64,000 nucleotides of DNA, from contig NZ_RAWI01000005.1 of assembly GCF_003612125.1 (NCBI RefSeq), positions 1 through 64,000 on the forward strand. Reading direction: 5' to 3'. A program made the translations under genes and the position numbers. The notes beneath the pieces are model-generated. The model had not been told where the DNA came from. It did not search any database and was given only the letters and a program-made list of their open reading frames with translations. The DNA comes from Corallococcus praedator. Lineage in GTDB: Bacteria; Myxococcota; Myxococcia; Myxococcales; Myxococcaceae. Below, one piece after another: positions 52,771-61,417 of the stretch (positions are counted from its first letter, which is position 1; each line of letters opens with the position of its first letter).

Positions 52771-55056
52771 ATGAAAGTCGCATTCTACGAATCAGCCCAG
52801 GACAACACCCCACGCGTTGAGGACTGGGACTGGACACGGCTGCGCGCCCTGCTCACCAAGCACCGTCGCAGCCGGTGCCCCCAGATACCCTGCCCCGGCC
52901 GTTGCCCCGCGAAGAATGGCCCCGCCTGGAGCCCGGTGGACATCGGCGAGCGACGCGGCAACGACTTCGTCCGTGCCGTCACGCTGGCCGTCTTCGACCT
53001 GGACCACCTGAAGGCGGAGCAACTCGCACCCCTCGAAGCGCTGGAGAGCGGCGGCTACGCCTACGCCCTGCACAGCACGCACAGCCACCGACCACCAGAC
53101 TTCTGCATGCGCCTCGTCATGCCGCTGAGTCGCCCGGTGCTCCCGCGCGAATGGCCCACGGTACGGACCGCAGCCCTGGCGCTGTTACGCGTGCAGGCAG
53201 ACCCAGCCACGAAGGACCTGTCGCGGCTCTACTTCCTGCCCGACGCGCCCGAGGGAGCGGAGTGCTTCGCGGAGAGCGCGGAGGGCAAGCCGCTGGACGT
53301 CGAGGCCCTCCTGGCGTCGCCGCGCACAACACTGCCGCTCCCATTGCCGCCAGCCACCGTGGACATGCAGCACCTGGCCACGCTGCTGCGTCGCCATGCG
53401 CGCCCGGAGAACAAGCCGCTCGTCGGCCGGGCGCTTCGCGGCGAGGCGCTGGCTCCCCGCGGCAGCCAGGACACCTCCCTGCAGCAGCTCATGAGCACCG
53501 TGGCCTTCTGCCTGCCCAACGACACGCCGGACGTGGCCGTCATCGAGTTGCTGCGCCCGTGCTTCGCCGCTACGGACTGGGGCGACGGCACCGAGCACCT
53601 CATGACCCAGGCCCTGAAGAAGCTGCACCGGGCCCGAGCACGCAAAGTGGAACGCGACACGAAGCGCCTCGCGGAGAACCATGACCTCGTCGCGCTCCTG
53701 GGCACATCCTCCGGGGCAGCGTCGTCCGCAGAGAAGCTGATCCCAGCGGACGAGGGGCAGGAAGCGCCGGAGGCATGGGGAAAGGCGCTGCTCACCTACG
53801 AGACGCGCGAGGGGGAGACGAAGTTGCGCAACTGCGAGGCCAACTTGTCCATGGTGCTCCTGCGCTCGCCTGAGTGGCGGGGGACGCTGCGCTTCAATGA
53901 GACGTCGAAGGAAATCGAGCACACGGGCAGCCCGCTGCGCGCGGACGTGCGCCAGGACGACCTGGATACGGAAATCGCCGTCTGGGTCCAGGGCAGTAGC
54001 TACGGGCGCCTGGGTCTCATGCCGCGCCCCGCCCAGGTGCGCGACGTGCTTCGCCAGGTAGCCCACGCCAACGCCTACGACCCGCTGCGCGACTACCTGG
54101 AGGGACTCGTCTGGGACGGGACGCCGCGCATCGACACCTTCCTGGAGCGCTACCTGGGCGCCAGCGGCGACATGGCGCACCTGCGGACCATCGGTCCCAA
54201 GTGGCTCATCAGCGCCGTGGCGCGGGCCCTCAAGCCGGGCTGCAAGGTCGACACGGTGCTGATTCTTGAGGGGCCCCAGGGACTGAGGAAGTCCACGGCT
54301 TTCCGGGTGCTGGCGAGCGAGTGGTTCAGCGACGCGACGCTGGACATCGGCCACAAGGACTCCGCGGCGCTCGCATCCCAGTTCTGGGTCATCGAGTTGG
54401 CGGAGCTGGACGCCGTCCGGCGCGCGTCGGATGTGCAGGCCCTCAAGGCCTACGTGTCGCGAAGCGAGGACACCTACCGGCCGCCCTACGGGCGCGTCAC
54501 GGTTCGCACGGCGCGGCGTTGCGTCTTCGTCGGCACCACCAACAGCGAGGAGTACCTGCGCAACGACCCGAGCGGCTACCGGCGCTGGTGGCCGGTGCGC
54601 TGCACGTCCATCGACATCGAGGCGCTGAAGGCGGACCGCGCGCAGCTCTGGGCGGAGGCCGTGGCGCGCTTCCGAGAGGGCGAGAAGTGGTGGTTGTCGG
54701 AGGAGGAAATCCCCCGCGCCGAGTCCCAGGCGAAGGAGCGCAGCGAGACGCCGAACGACGGGAAGCGGGATGCCATCGTCCAGTGGCTCCTGCGCATGCC
54801 GCCCGCGCGACGCCCGGTGGACGTGCCCCTACTGACGGTGGCGGAGGAGGCGCTGGGCGTCATGAAGGGCAACCTCAACGCGGCCACGGACAGGGAAATT
54901 GCTAGCGTCCTGCGTGACCTCGGCTTCCGGAAGCGCATCCAGAGCGTGGCCACCGTGCGGCGCCGAGTCTGGGTTGTGCCCGAGGCGCTCCGTACCGCGC
55001 CTGAGGAGCGGGGCCCTGCACCTGCCGCACTGGAAGCCCGAGTCTCCCACAATTAG
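52771..55056 (+). CDS. AEP-type primase fused to VapE-family helicase
   Basis: The ~761-residue protein has an N-terminal archaeo-eukaryotic primase-like domain: VTLAVFDLDHLKAEQ, YALHSTHSHRPPDFCMRLVMPL and ATKDLSRLYFLPDAPEGAE. A linker leads to a C-terminal VapE (PF05272) ATPase: DYLEGLVWDGTPRIDTFLE, LILEGPQGLRKST (Walker A), FWVIELAELDAV, RRCVFVGTTNSEEYLRND and YRRWWPVRC. This is the replication primase-helicase of many temperate phages. ATG 52771 (MKVAFYES) is preferred; ATG 52708 adds 21 unlikely residues. Confidence 0.85.
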   Translation: MKVAFYESAQDNTPRVEDWDWTRLRALLTKHRRSRCPQIPCPGRCPAKNGPAWSPVDIGERRGNDFVRAVTLAVFDLDHLKAEQLAPLEALESGGYAYALHSTHSHRPPDFCMRLVMPLSRPVLPREWPTVRTAALALLRVQADPATKDLSRLYFLPDAPEGAECFAESAEGKPLDVEALLASPRTTLPLPLPPATVDMQHLATLLRRHARPENKPLVGRALRGEALAPRGSQDTSLQQLMSTVAFCLPNDTPDVAVIELLRPCFAATDWGDGTEHLMTQALKKLHRARARKVERDTKRLAENHDLVALLGTSSGAASSAEKLIPADEGQEAPEAWGKALLTYETREGETKLRNCEANLSMVLLRSPEWRGTLRFNETSKEIEHTGSPLRADVRQDDLDTEIAVWVQGSSYGRLGLMPRPAQVRDVLRQVAHANAYDPLRDYLEGLVWDGTPRIDTFLERYLGASGDMAHLRTIGPKWLISAVARALKPGCKVDTVLILEGPQGLRKSTAFRVLASEWFSDATLDIGHKDSAALASQFWVIELAELDAVRRASDVQALKAYVSRSEDTYRPPYGRVTVRTARRCVFVGTTNSEEYLRNDPSGYRRWWPVRCTSIDIEALKADRAQLWAEAVARFREGEKWWLSEEEIPRAESQAKERSETPNDGKRDAIVQWLLRMPPARRPVDVPLLTVAEEALGVMKGNLNAATDREIASVLRDLGFRKRIQSVATVRRRVWVVPEALRTAPEERGPAPAALEARVSHN

Positions 55057-55250
55057 CTCTCCGGCTTCTTGAAGCTGTTGAACTGGACCACGCACGATTG
55101 AACTGCAAACCTTCCCAAGAGACAGGCGCCCATACGAGGCTGCATTAGAAGTAACTATGCCGCACCGCCCGCTGGGATAGATAGAGGCATGGCAGGATCC
55201 TAGAGCATGTGGGACATTCGATACAGCGGTGGCAACCAGCGAGGCTTAGA

Positions 55251-55790
55251 ATGAGTGAATCGACCACGACACATGCAGGCAGTCCAGAAGAGACCAAGAG
55301 ATTCCATGGCAACGCGGGTGAATTTCTTGTGCTTGGGGAGCTATTAAAAAGAAAAATAGAGGCATACCTTGCCCTCGGAAAAACACAGCGCGACTGGGAC
55401 ATCGGAGTAATTCTGCACAACCGAAGCGCACCGCTTCGCGTATCAGTAAAATCCGTCGACTGGCCCCAAAAAATCGCCACCCAAATAAGACCTAGCGCCA
55501 AATTCGACGTTCTCGTGATTGTTCTTCTGAATGGCGAGAAACCATCAATCTTCCTCGTAATCCCTCAAAGGGACGTATCGAAGCTGCTTGATGAAAAGAA
55601 GGTAGACCGACCAGGCGGAACACGAACGATAACCGTTCGAGCCAGCTATCGAGACCCCAACAGCAAACCAAAGAATGCGGACAAACAATTCACGCAATAC
55701 GAACACAAATGGGAACATATCGCCGCACACCAGCCAGAAACCACTCAACACACAACAACCAACTCGCATCCCACCAAGAAAGGAGCTTGA
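55251..55790 (+). CDS. PD-(D/E)XK-like nuclease, cargo pair with HNH gene
   Basis: The 179-residue protein has FHGNAGEFLVLGELLKRKIE, QRDWDIGVILHN and LRVSVKSVDWPQ, a G-E ... D-x-D ... V-K-S arrangement found in small restriction-type nuclease folds. The C-terminal tail is Lys/Thr/His-rich and disordered. The gene is AT-rich compared with flanking replication genes and is four bases upstream of an HNH gene, so the two are one cassette. Confidence 0.6.
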   Translation: MSESTTTHAGSPEETKRFHGNAGEFLVLGELLKRKIEAYLALGKTQRDWDIGVILHNRSAPLRVSVKSVDWPQKIATQIRPSAKFDVLVIVLLNGEKPSIFLVIPQRDVSKLLDEKKVDRPGGTRTITVRASYRDPNSKPKNADKQFTQYEHKWEHIAAHQPETTQHTTTNSHPTKKGA

Positions 55791-55793
55791 GCC

Positions 55794-56204
55794 ATGAAGG
55801 AAAAGACATACAAAACAGGATTTACCTACACTCAACGCAAATTGCTCGACAAGGCGCTCTCCGAATTTGTGGTCGAACATGCACGCAAATTTGGACTACC
55901 CGAAGAAGCAGTCACGCAAGAAATTAGATATTGGCAACAGTCAACCTCCCAATGGCGCACAAACCCCACGCAGACAGAAAAAAAGAAGAGCTTCAGACAG
56001 TGGGGGGCACGATGCTGGCTCTGCGAGGTCCCGATTGGCGCAATCACAGGTGCTACTTTTCACCATCTGCGGCGAGGGGTTGCCAACCTTCACTCTCCCG
56101 AAAACTTAGTCCCCCTTCACCGAGACAAGGAATTTGGCTGCCACGAAAAGCTTCACAATGCTCCGCCAGGCAGTCTCACTGCGGGTTCCCTCAGGGGACG
56201 TTGA
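55794..56204 (+). CDS. HNH endonuclease-like protein, cargo pair partner
   Basis: The 136-residue protein has a C-terminal HNH-type zinc nuclease: GARCWLCEVPIG (CxxC), TFHHLRRGVANLHSPENLVPLHRDKEFGCHEKLH (His pair, Asn, His and Cys-x-x-x-His). The N-terminal half is basic and helical (TYTQRKLLDKALSEFV). It is coupled to the preceding PD-(D/E)XK-like gene. A restriction-like defence pair is the likeliest reading. Confidence 0.65.
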   Translation: MKEKTYKTGFTYTQRKLLDKALSEFVVEHARKFGLPEEAVTQEIRYWQQSTSQWRTNPTQTEKKKSFRQWGARCWLCEVPIGAITGATFHHLRRGVANLHSPENLVPLHRDKEFGCHEKLHNAPPGSLTAGSLRGR

Positions 56205-56345
56205 ACCAAGCGGGCAGGCTCCGGCGCTGCTCCCGCATTGGCATAGCCTAAGCTGTGATGGCCTGATTGTTGGCCCCTTTGGCAGCGCGGCTCTCCGTCC
56301 CCGAGATTTTCACGTCGCTTGCGATCGGAGCCACGGCCGGAAGTT

Positions 56346-56354
56346 GCCCCCATT
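56346..56354 (+). promoter_or_regulatory. Phage boundary motif GCCCCCATT, copy 7 (RecB-like)
   Basis: It lies nine bases before GTG 56364. CCCAT/ATGGG can form a small hairpin. It marks the right edge of the AT-rich nuclease cassette. Confidence 0.72.
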
Positions 56355-56363
56355 AAATGGGTG

Positions 56364-57719
56364 GTGAGTCACTCCGCCGAAGAAGTCACACGCCACGCTG
56401 TTGAAAGCGGCGTCCTCCGCAGACTGTCTGTCTCCCAGCTGCGGAAGTTCGCCCTCTGCGAGCGTGCGTGGTTCTTCGCCAAGGTCCTCCGGCTGCCTGA
56501 GCGGCCCCTCAAGGCCCGAGACCTTGGCACCGCAGTCCATGCCCAGCTTGAGTACTACCTGCGCACGGGTGAGGACGTGCTGGGTGCCCTCGCGGCGGCC
56601 GGCAAGCACCTGCTCCCCGCCCCAGGTCCTGACCTCCTCGTAGAGGAGCACTTCGGCCAGCCCTCCCCTCTCTTCGCTAATGGCATTCCGCTCACCGGCT
56701 ACATCGACCTCGTCAACCCGCGACGCCTCGCCGAGGGCGTGCTGCGCGTCACGGACCACAAGACGACGAAGTCTATCGCCAGCTACGCCGCCACGCCCGA
56801 GCAGCTCACCTCTGCCGCCCATGACGCCGGCATCCAGATGGTGGGCTACGGCTACTGGGCCGTCCTCGCCGCAGAGCGCTTCCCGGGGCTGAAGCGGCTG
56901 GAGCTGGAGCACCTCTACTTCCAGACCCACGGCGCGCGGCTCGCGCGCTCCGTCGTCGCCACCGTTAGCGTCGAGCACGTCCGCGACGAGTGGCACACGC
57001 ACGTCGAGCCGATGGCGCGCCGCATGCGCGACGTCGCGCGGGCCACCTCCCCCAGCCAGGTCAAACCCACCTGGAGCGCCTGCCAGAAGTACGGCGGGTG
57101 CTCCTTCCAGGCGCAGTGCCTCAACTCGCAGTCACAAGGAAGCAAGCCCATGGCCCTGATGGACCGCATCCTCAAGCCCCAGACTCCGCCCACGCCGCCC
57201 GCCGCATCCGCGCCCGCCCAGGCCGCCACGGAGCTGGAGTTGGCCGCGGTGCTGCCTCCGGACGCCCCGAAGAGTGATCCGGCGCTCGCGTCCATCCCAG
57301 CGCCCGAGCAGGCCGCCTTGCCGGCCAGCGACGAAGCCCCGCGCCGCAAGCGCCGCACGAAGGCGGAGATGGAGGCCGCCCGCACCTCCGACCCCAGCCG
57401 TCCCGCCGAGGGCAGCCTGTCCCTGTTCGTGGACTGCGTGCCCAACTGCCCTGCCGAGCCGCTGGCTGGCTACGTCGGCCGCATGGTGGCAAAGATTGAG
57501 CAGGAGTGCGGCGTGGTGGATATCCGCGTCGCTCCCAACGACTCGCCCCTGGCCTACGGGAAGTGGAAGGGCGTCCTGGCCGCCACCATCCGCGCCGAGC
57601 CTCCCGAGCCCGGCACCTACGCCGCCCTGGGCGTGGCCGGCAGCGAGCTGATGCAGGTGGCCGTGGAAGCCCTGGAGCCGCTCTGTGGCACGGGGCACTT
57701 CGTCCGGGGCGTCCGGTAG
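56364..57719 (+). CDS. RecB/Cas4-like PD-(D/E)XK exonuclease (DUF2800-like)
   Basis: The ~451-residue protein begins with the Cas4/RecB pattern SVSQLRKFALCERAWFFAKVL and DLGTAVHAQLEYYL, with the catalytic GYIDLVNPRRLAEGVLRVTDHKTTK (D ... D-x-K) and a Cys cluster (WSACQKYGGCSFQAQC) that may hold an Fe-S centre. The C-terminal 150 residues are a Pro/Ala-rich linker and a small domain. It is part of the phage replication/recombination set. The GTG at 56364 fits the motif spacing; GTG 56361 is equally possible. Confidence 0.8.
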   Translation: MSHSAEEVTRHAVESGVLRRLSVSQLRKFALCERAWFFAKVLRLPERPLKARDLGTAVHAQLEYYLRTGEDVLGALAAAGKHLLPAPGPDLLVEEHFGQPSPLFANGIPLTGYIDLVNPRRLAEGVLRVTDHKTTKSIASYAATPEQLTSAAHDAGIQMVGYGYWAVLAAERFPGLKRLELEHLYFQTHGARLARSVVATVSVEHVRDEWHTHVEPMARRMRDVARATSPSQVKPTWSACQKYGGCSFQAQCLNSQSQGSKPMALMDRILKPQTPPTPPAASAPAQAATELELAAVLPPDAPKSDPALASIPAPEQAALPASDEAPRRKRRTKAEMEAARTSDPSRPAEGSLSLFVDCVPNCPAEPLAGYVGRMVAKIEQECGVVDIRVAPNDSPLAYGKWKGVLAATIRAEPPEPGTYAALGVAGSELMQVAVEALEPLCGTGHFVRGVR

Positions 57720-57731
57720 CGAGGGCCGCCC

Positions 57732-59555
57732 GTGAAGCTGCTTCAGCGCCTTGGCGTGTCCCTCCCGCCGTCACAACCACCGGGCGACGTGCCCCCAGTG
57801 GCCGAAAACTACTCGCGCACGGGCCGCTCGCCCGTGGGCTGGTCCTCGGACCTCTCCCGCATCCTCGCCCTACCCCGCCGCGACCTGGCTGCGTCCTACA
57901 CAGCGGCGGACGTCGAGGCGCTGGAGGCACAGCTACGCGCCCCAGCGGGCCCGTGTGGCTGCGCGGCCATGTCCCCTGCCCGTCCATGCCCCACGCGCCT
58001 GCGGCGCGTCCAGGCCCTGGCGTTGCTGGAGGCGTCTCGCGTGGGCGGGTTGCTGGGGCCCATCGGCACCGGCCACGGCAAGGAGTTGACGACGTTCCTG
58101 ATGCCCATGGTGATGCCGGCCTGCCGCGTGGCGGTCCTCTTCATCCCGGCCAACCTGCTGCCGCAGTTCACCGCGGAGTGGGACTACTACGGCGCGCACT
58201 GGAGCCTGCCCAACCTCGCGGGCGGGCGCTGGTTCCGTCCCGGCCTGCCGGTGCTGCACGTTATCTCCTACAACAAGCTCTCCAGCCAGGAAGCCACGGA
58301 CCTGCTGGAGCGCATCCGCCCGGACCTCGTCATCCTCAACGAGGCGCACAACCTCAAGGACCCGAAGGCCTCGCGCACTGGCCGCTTCCTTCGCTACTTC
58401 GAGAAGCGGCCGGAGACGCGACTCGTGGCCCTGTCGGGCACGTTCGCGTCCAAGAGCATCAAGGACTACGCGCACCTGTCGCGGCTGGCGCTGCGCGAGG
58501 GCTCGCCCCTGCCGCTGGCGCATCATGTCGTGGAGGAATGGGGCACGGCGCTGGACCCGGGCAAGGTGATTGCCCCACCTGGCGCGCTGGAGCGGCTGTG
58601 CGAGCCCGAGGAGCACGTCCGCGAGGGCTTCTGCCGCCGTCGCAACAACACGCGCGGCGTCGTGGCCACGGACGAGAGCGCGCTCGACAAGCCCCTCGTC
58701 ATCCGCCCACGCTACCCGGGTCCGGTGCCTGCGGAGCTGCTGGCGCTTATCGAGCTGGCCCACGGTGGCGAGCGCCCGGACGGAGAGCAGTTCCAGGAGC
58801 AGCTCCAAGCCATCGCCTGCGCGCGTCAGCTATCGGCCGGGTTCTTCCACCGCTGGTGCTACCCTCGGGGCGAGCCCCCAGAGCTGATCGAGGAGTGGTT
58901 CGCGAAGCGGAAGGCCTGGAACAAGGAGGTGTGGGAGGAGCTGAAGGGCGAGCGCCGCGAGCATCTGGACTCACCGGGGCTGCTCACCAAAGCCGCTATC
59001 CGCGCGCACATGTCCCCGCCCTACGAGGGCGACAAGCCGGTGTGGGATGCCTCAACGTGGACGGGTTGGGCGGAGATTCACGACGCGGTGCAGCCTGAGC
59101 CGCAAGCCGTGTGGGTGTCGGACTTCCTCGTGCAAGACGCAGCAGAGTGGGCGCGGACCCAGGTCGGAATTGTCTGGGTGGAGTTTCCGGAGCTGGGGGA
59201 GCGGATCGCCCGCGCAGCCGGCGTGCCGTTCTACGGCGGAGGCCGGGCCGCGTCAGAAGCCATCCTCCAAGAGAGCGGGCGGCGCTCCATCGTCGCGAGC
59301 ATCAAGGCACACGCGACGGGCAAGAACCTCCAGCAGTTCTGCCGCAACCTCGTGGTGACACCGCCTTCGGACGGCGCCCTCTGGGAGCAGCTTCTCGCGC
59401 GCACGCACCGCCCTGGGCAGAGGGCGGCATGCGTCGAGGCGGAGGTGTGCCAGCATACGCGCGACTACACCGATGCCTTCGTGACCGCCCGAGAGAGAGC
59501 TTTGTTCATCAAACAGACAGACGGGCAAATCCAGAAGCTACTACTAACTCAATAA
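57732..59555 (+). CDS. SF2 (SNF2-like) phage helicase
   Basis: The 607-residue protein has a Walker A variant GPIGTGHGKELTT, VAVLFIPANLLPQFTAEW (motif Ia), VILNEAHNLKD (motif II, where DEAH reads NEAH), ALSGTF (motif III), and C-terminal ATGKNLQQFCRNLVV plus ARTHRPGQ (motifs V and VI). It resembles the SNF2-type helicases found next to phage family A polymerases. Loss of the first acidic residue in motif II is unusual and may alter ATP hydrolysis. It follows the RecB-like gene by 12 bases. Confidence 0.78.
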   Translation: MKLLQRLGVSLPPSQPPGDVPPVAENYSRTGRSPVGWSSDLSRILALPRRDLAASYTAADVEALEAQLRAPAGPCGCAAMSPARPCPTRLRRVQALALLEASRVGGLLGPIGTGHGKELTTFLMPMVMPACRVAVLFIPANLLPQFTAEWDYYGAHWSLPNLAGGRWFRPGLPVLHVISYNKLSSQEATDLLERIRPDLVILNEAHNLKDPKASRTGRFLRYFEKRPETRLVALSGTFASKSIKDYAHLSRLALREGSPLPLAHHVVEEWGTALDPGKVIAPPGALERLCEPEEHVREGFCRRRNNTRGVVATDESALDKPLVIRPRYPGPVPAELLALIELAHGGERPDGEQFQEQLQAIACARQLSAGFFHRWCYPRGEPPELIEEWFAKRKAWNKEVWEELKGERREHLDSPGLLTKAAIRAHMSPPYEGDKPVWDASTWTGWAEIHDAVQPEPQAVWVSDFLVQDAAEWARTQVGIVWVEFPELGERIARAAGVPFYGGGRAASEAILQESGRRSIVASIKAHATGKNLQQFCRNLVVTPPSDGALWEQLLARTHRPGQRAACVEAEVCQHTRDYTDAFVTARERALFIKQTDGQIQKLLLTQ

Positions 59556-60641
59556 TCACCTTTGTCCACGCCACTTGTCGAACCCAGCAATCAAATTCCT
59601 CACACACGCCGATGCCTTTTCCTTTGTGTCACATTCGCTTGCCAGAACCCGCTCAATTAGCGCCCCCTCCATCTTAAAAATCCGGGTACGACGATCTGCC
59701 TCTGCCGGACTCTCCACATGAACTGTATCCCCATCCACTTCAACAACCATCATCGCCCCATCCTTGAGCACGATAAAGTCCGGCTCAATGCGCTGGTACG
59801 CGCCAGCCCCCCCTCGAAGAAAAACAGGCAGAGGCGCAAACGCCACGCCAGCAGCCTTGAGCGCTCGATAAACATGTATCTCCACCCCCGATCGAAAAAG
59901 CAGCCCATCTTCCTGTCTCGACGGAAGATTATCAGAGCGAACCCTCCCTTGATTATTAATCCCTTCCCCTCTCAGCCATCGCTTTGCATCAGTTCGCCAG
60001 TCATCCAAACCGGAAACGGCCACATTAATTGAAACATCGCGAATCCAATCATTAAAGCCATCCTGCCCAAGCTCACGCGTGACCTTCAAAATATTCGCGC
60101 AACAAGAATCAGACATCTCCTGATCCATCTGCTTATAGTACTTAAGGGGGAGTCGAATCCTAATCAACCACTGGCAATAATCACCGTCAGACTCCATCAA
60201 CTCAAATCCCAAATCACCCGCAGTCAGAACTGCAACCTCTCTCGCAAGGCCATCGTACTTTAGAAGCTGAACGACTTTCGAGAAATACTCATCCGCCTTC
60301 GCCGCAAACCCCGGGCCAGGAGGGGGGCGTCTTGCCTCTTGGCCGGGATTCTCTAGGTAAGAAAGAAGGCCATCAAACGAATGACGCACATGTACTCGTC
60401 GGTCAGAAAAGTTTGCAAAACCCCTCCCAATAAAGTCTCCGAACTCCGACAAGGTCCTGCAAGAGCGAACATACTCCGGCACGAATCTCGCGATGGCTGG
60501 TTCGCCGATCAACAGCTTGCGCAAACGCCGATATTCACTGTCGCTCTCAGGCTGGGAACACTCATTTGAACGCTCTACCAGCAACTCCTTGAATTGCTCC
60601 GCGTCCTCAAGCCTGACAACGTTCTTCGATTGCTCTGACAT
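59556..60641 (-). CDS. Candidate defence nuclease with DUF559-like C-terminal domain (cargo)
   Basis: The ~361-residue protein has a helical N-terminal part and a C-terminal domain reading RSGVEIHVYRALKAAGVAF, YQRIEPDFIVL, MMVVEVDGDTVHVES and KMEGALIERVLASEC. E-x(n)-P-D-F ... E-V-D-G matches the DUF559/Vsr-like branch of PD-(D/E)XK nucleases. It is AT-rich, opposite to the early genes and convergent with the helicase gene with no gap. The start at 60641 follows GAGGTGG; 60676 is an alternative. Confidence 0.6.
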   Translation of the reverse strand: MSEQSKNVVRLEDAEQFKELLVERSNECSQPESDSEYRRLRKLLIGEPAIARFVPEYVRSCRTLSEFGDFIGRGFANFSDRRVHVRHSFDGLLSYLENPGQEARRPPPGPGFAAKADEYFSKVVQLLKYDGLAREVAVLTAGDLGFELMESDGDYCQWLIRIRLPLKYYKQMDQEMSDSCCANILKVTRELGQDGFNDWIRDVSINVAVSGLDDWRTDAKRWLRGEGINNQGRVRSDNLPSRQEDGLLFRSGVEIHVYRALKAAGVAFAPLPVFLRGGAGAYQRIEPDFIVLKDGAMMVVEVDGDTVHVESPAEADRRTRIFKMEGALIERVLASECDTKEKASACVRNLIAGFDKWRGQR

Positions 60642-60738
60642 CGTCGCCACCTCGGCGGCATTAGTTTCGCCCGACATTACCACACAGGCTCCAGCTTGGT
60701 CGCCTCCTGACCTGGGCGCCACGCATCCTCTAGAAACC

Positions 60739-60747
60739 GCCCCCATT
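60739..60747 (+). promoter_or_regulatory. Phage boundary motif GCCCCCATT, copy 8 (SSB-like/polymerase)
   Basis: It lies 56 bases before ATG 60804 and is preceded by GAAACC as in copy 4. It sits at the right edge of the DUF559-like cargo, inside that gene's own 5' region. Confidence 0.68.
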
Positions 60748-60803
60748 AAAACTGGTGAGGACGTCTCTTGACGTCTCATCACCCGAAAGGGGGAGCAACG
60801 GGC

Positions 60804-61334
60804 ATGAGCAACGCAGCATTTTCACGAATCGTCAGCGCCCAGGCGGCGCTCGGCGCGCAGTACCTCAAGGCCGGGCGCTACCGCCTGGAGGTGCAGTCCA
60901 TCCGCACCAAGGACGGCTTCAAGGGCCTGTCCGCCATCGCTGAGCTGAAGGTCGTGTCCGCCGAGCGGACGCAGCCCGCCAACGAGCCCAGCCGCATCGG
61001 CATGGTGGCCTCCTACGTGGAGAACCTCTCCGACGCGAAGAAGAACGGCGGCGGGCGCTTCAAGGCCTTCGTCATGGCTCTGGCCGGCGCCGAGGAAGAG
61101 GAACTGTCCCTGGAGCAGCTCGCCAAGTTCACGGGCGAGAAGCAGGCCGGGACGTTCCTCCTCATCGACTGCGAGGTCTTCCCCAAGACGCTGCCCGAGA
61201 AGGACGGCAAGCCCGGGAAGGTCATCGAGGGCTACCGCTGGAGCACCGTCAGCCCCACGGACGACGAGTTGGCGGCCATCGAAGCGAAGCGCGCCGAAGC
61301 GAAGCTGCCGGCCCTCGCAGTCGCCCTGGCCTGA
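60804..61334 (+). CDS. SSB-like phage protein (DUF2815-like position)
   Basis: The 176-residue protein (YLKAGRYRLEVQSIRTKDGFKG, LSAIAELKVVSAERTQPANEPS, TFLLIDCEVFPK) has an OB-like alternation of strands and precedes the family A polymerase, where phages of this replication type carry a DUF2815 single-strand-binding protein. GGGGGAG lies upstream of ATG 60804. The family call is from context and weak pattern. Confidence 0.55.
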   Translation: MSNAAFSRIVSAQAALGAQYLKAGRYRLEVQSIRTKDGFKGLSAIAELKVVSAERTQPANEPSRIGMVASYVENLSDAKKNGGGRFKAFVMALAGAEEEELSLEQLAKFTGEKQAGTFLLIDCEVFPKTLPEKDGKPGKVIEGYRWSTVSPTDDELAAIEAKRAEAKLPALAVALA

Positions 61335-61417
61335 GCAGTCCCCTCCTCCAACACCGCTGAGCACCTGGCGCGTCCCCCACCGCCACGGCTGGCCCACGAC
61401 ACGGGCCTCTTCGTGTT

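Noticed and set aside
57790-57799. Near-match to the phage motif (GCCCCCAGT)
   Set aside because: It lies within the helicase coding sequence and differs in the conserved ATT end; counted as background.
60755-60943. Short GTG-started frame seven bases after motif copy 8
   Set aside because: It overlaps the SSB-like gene in another frame and its product looks like a shadow; the gene at 60804 has a much better ribosome site.
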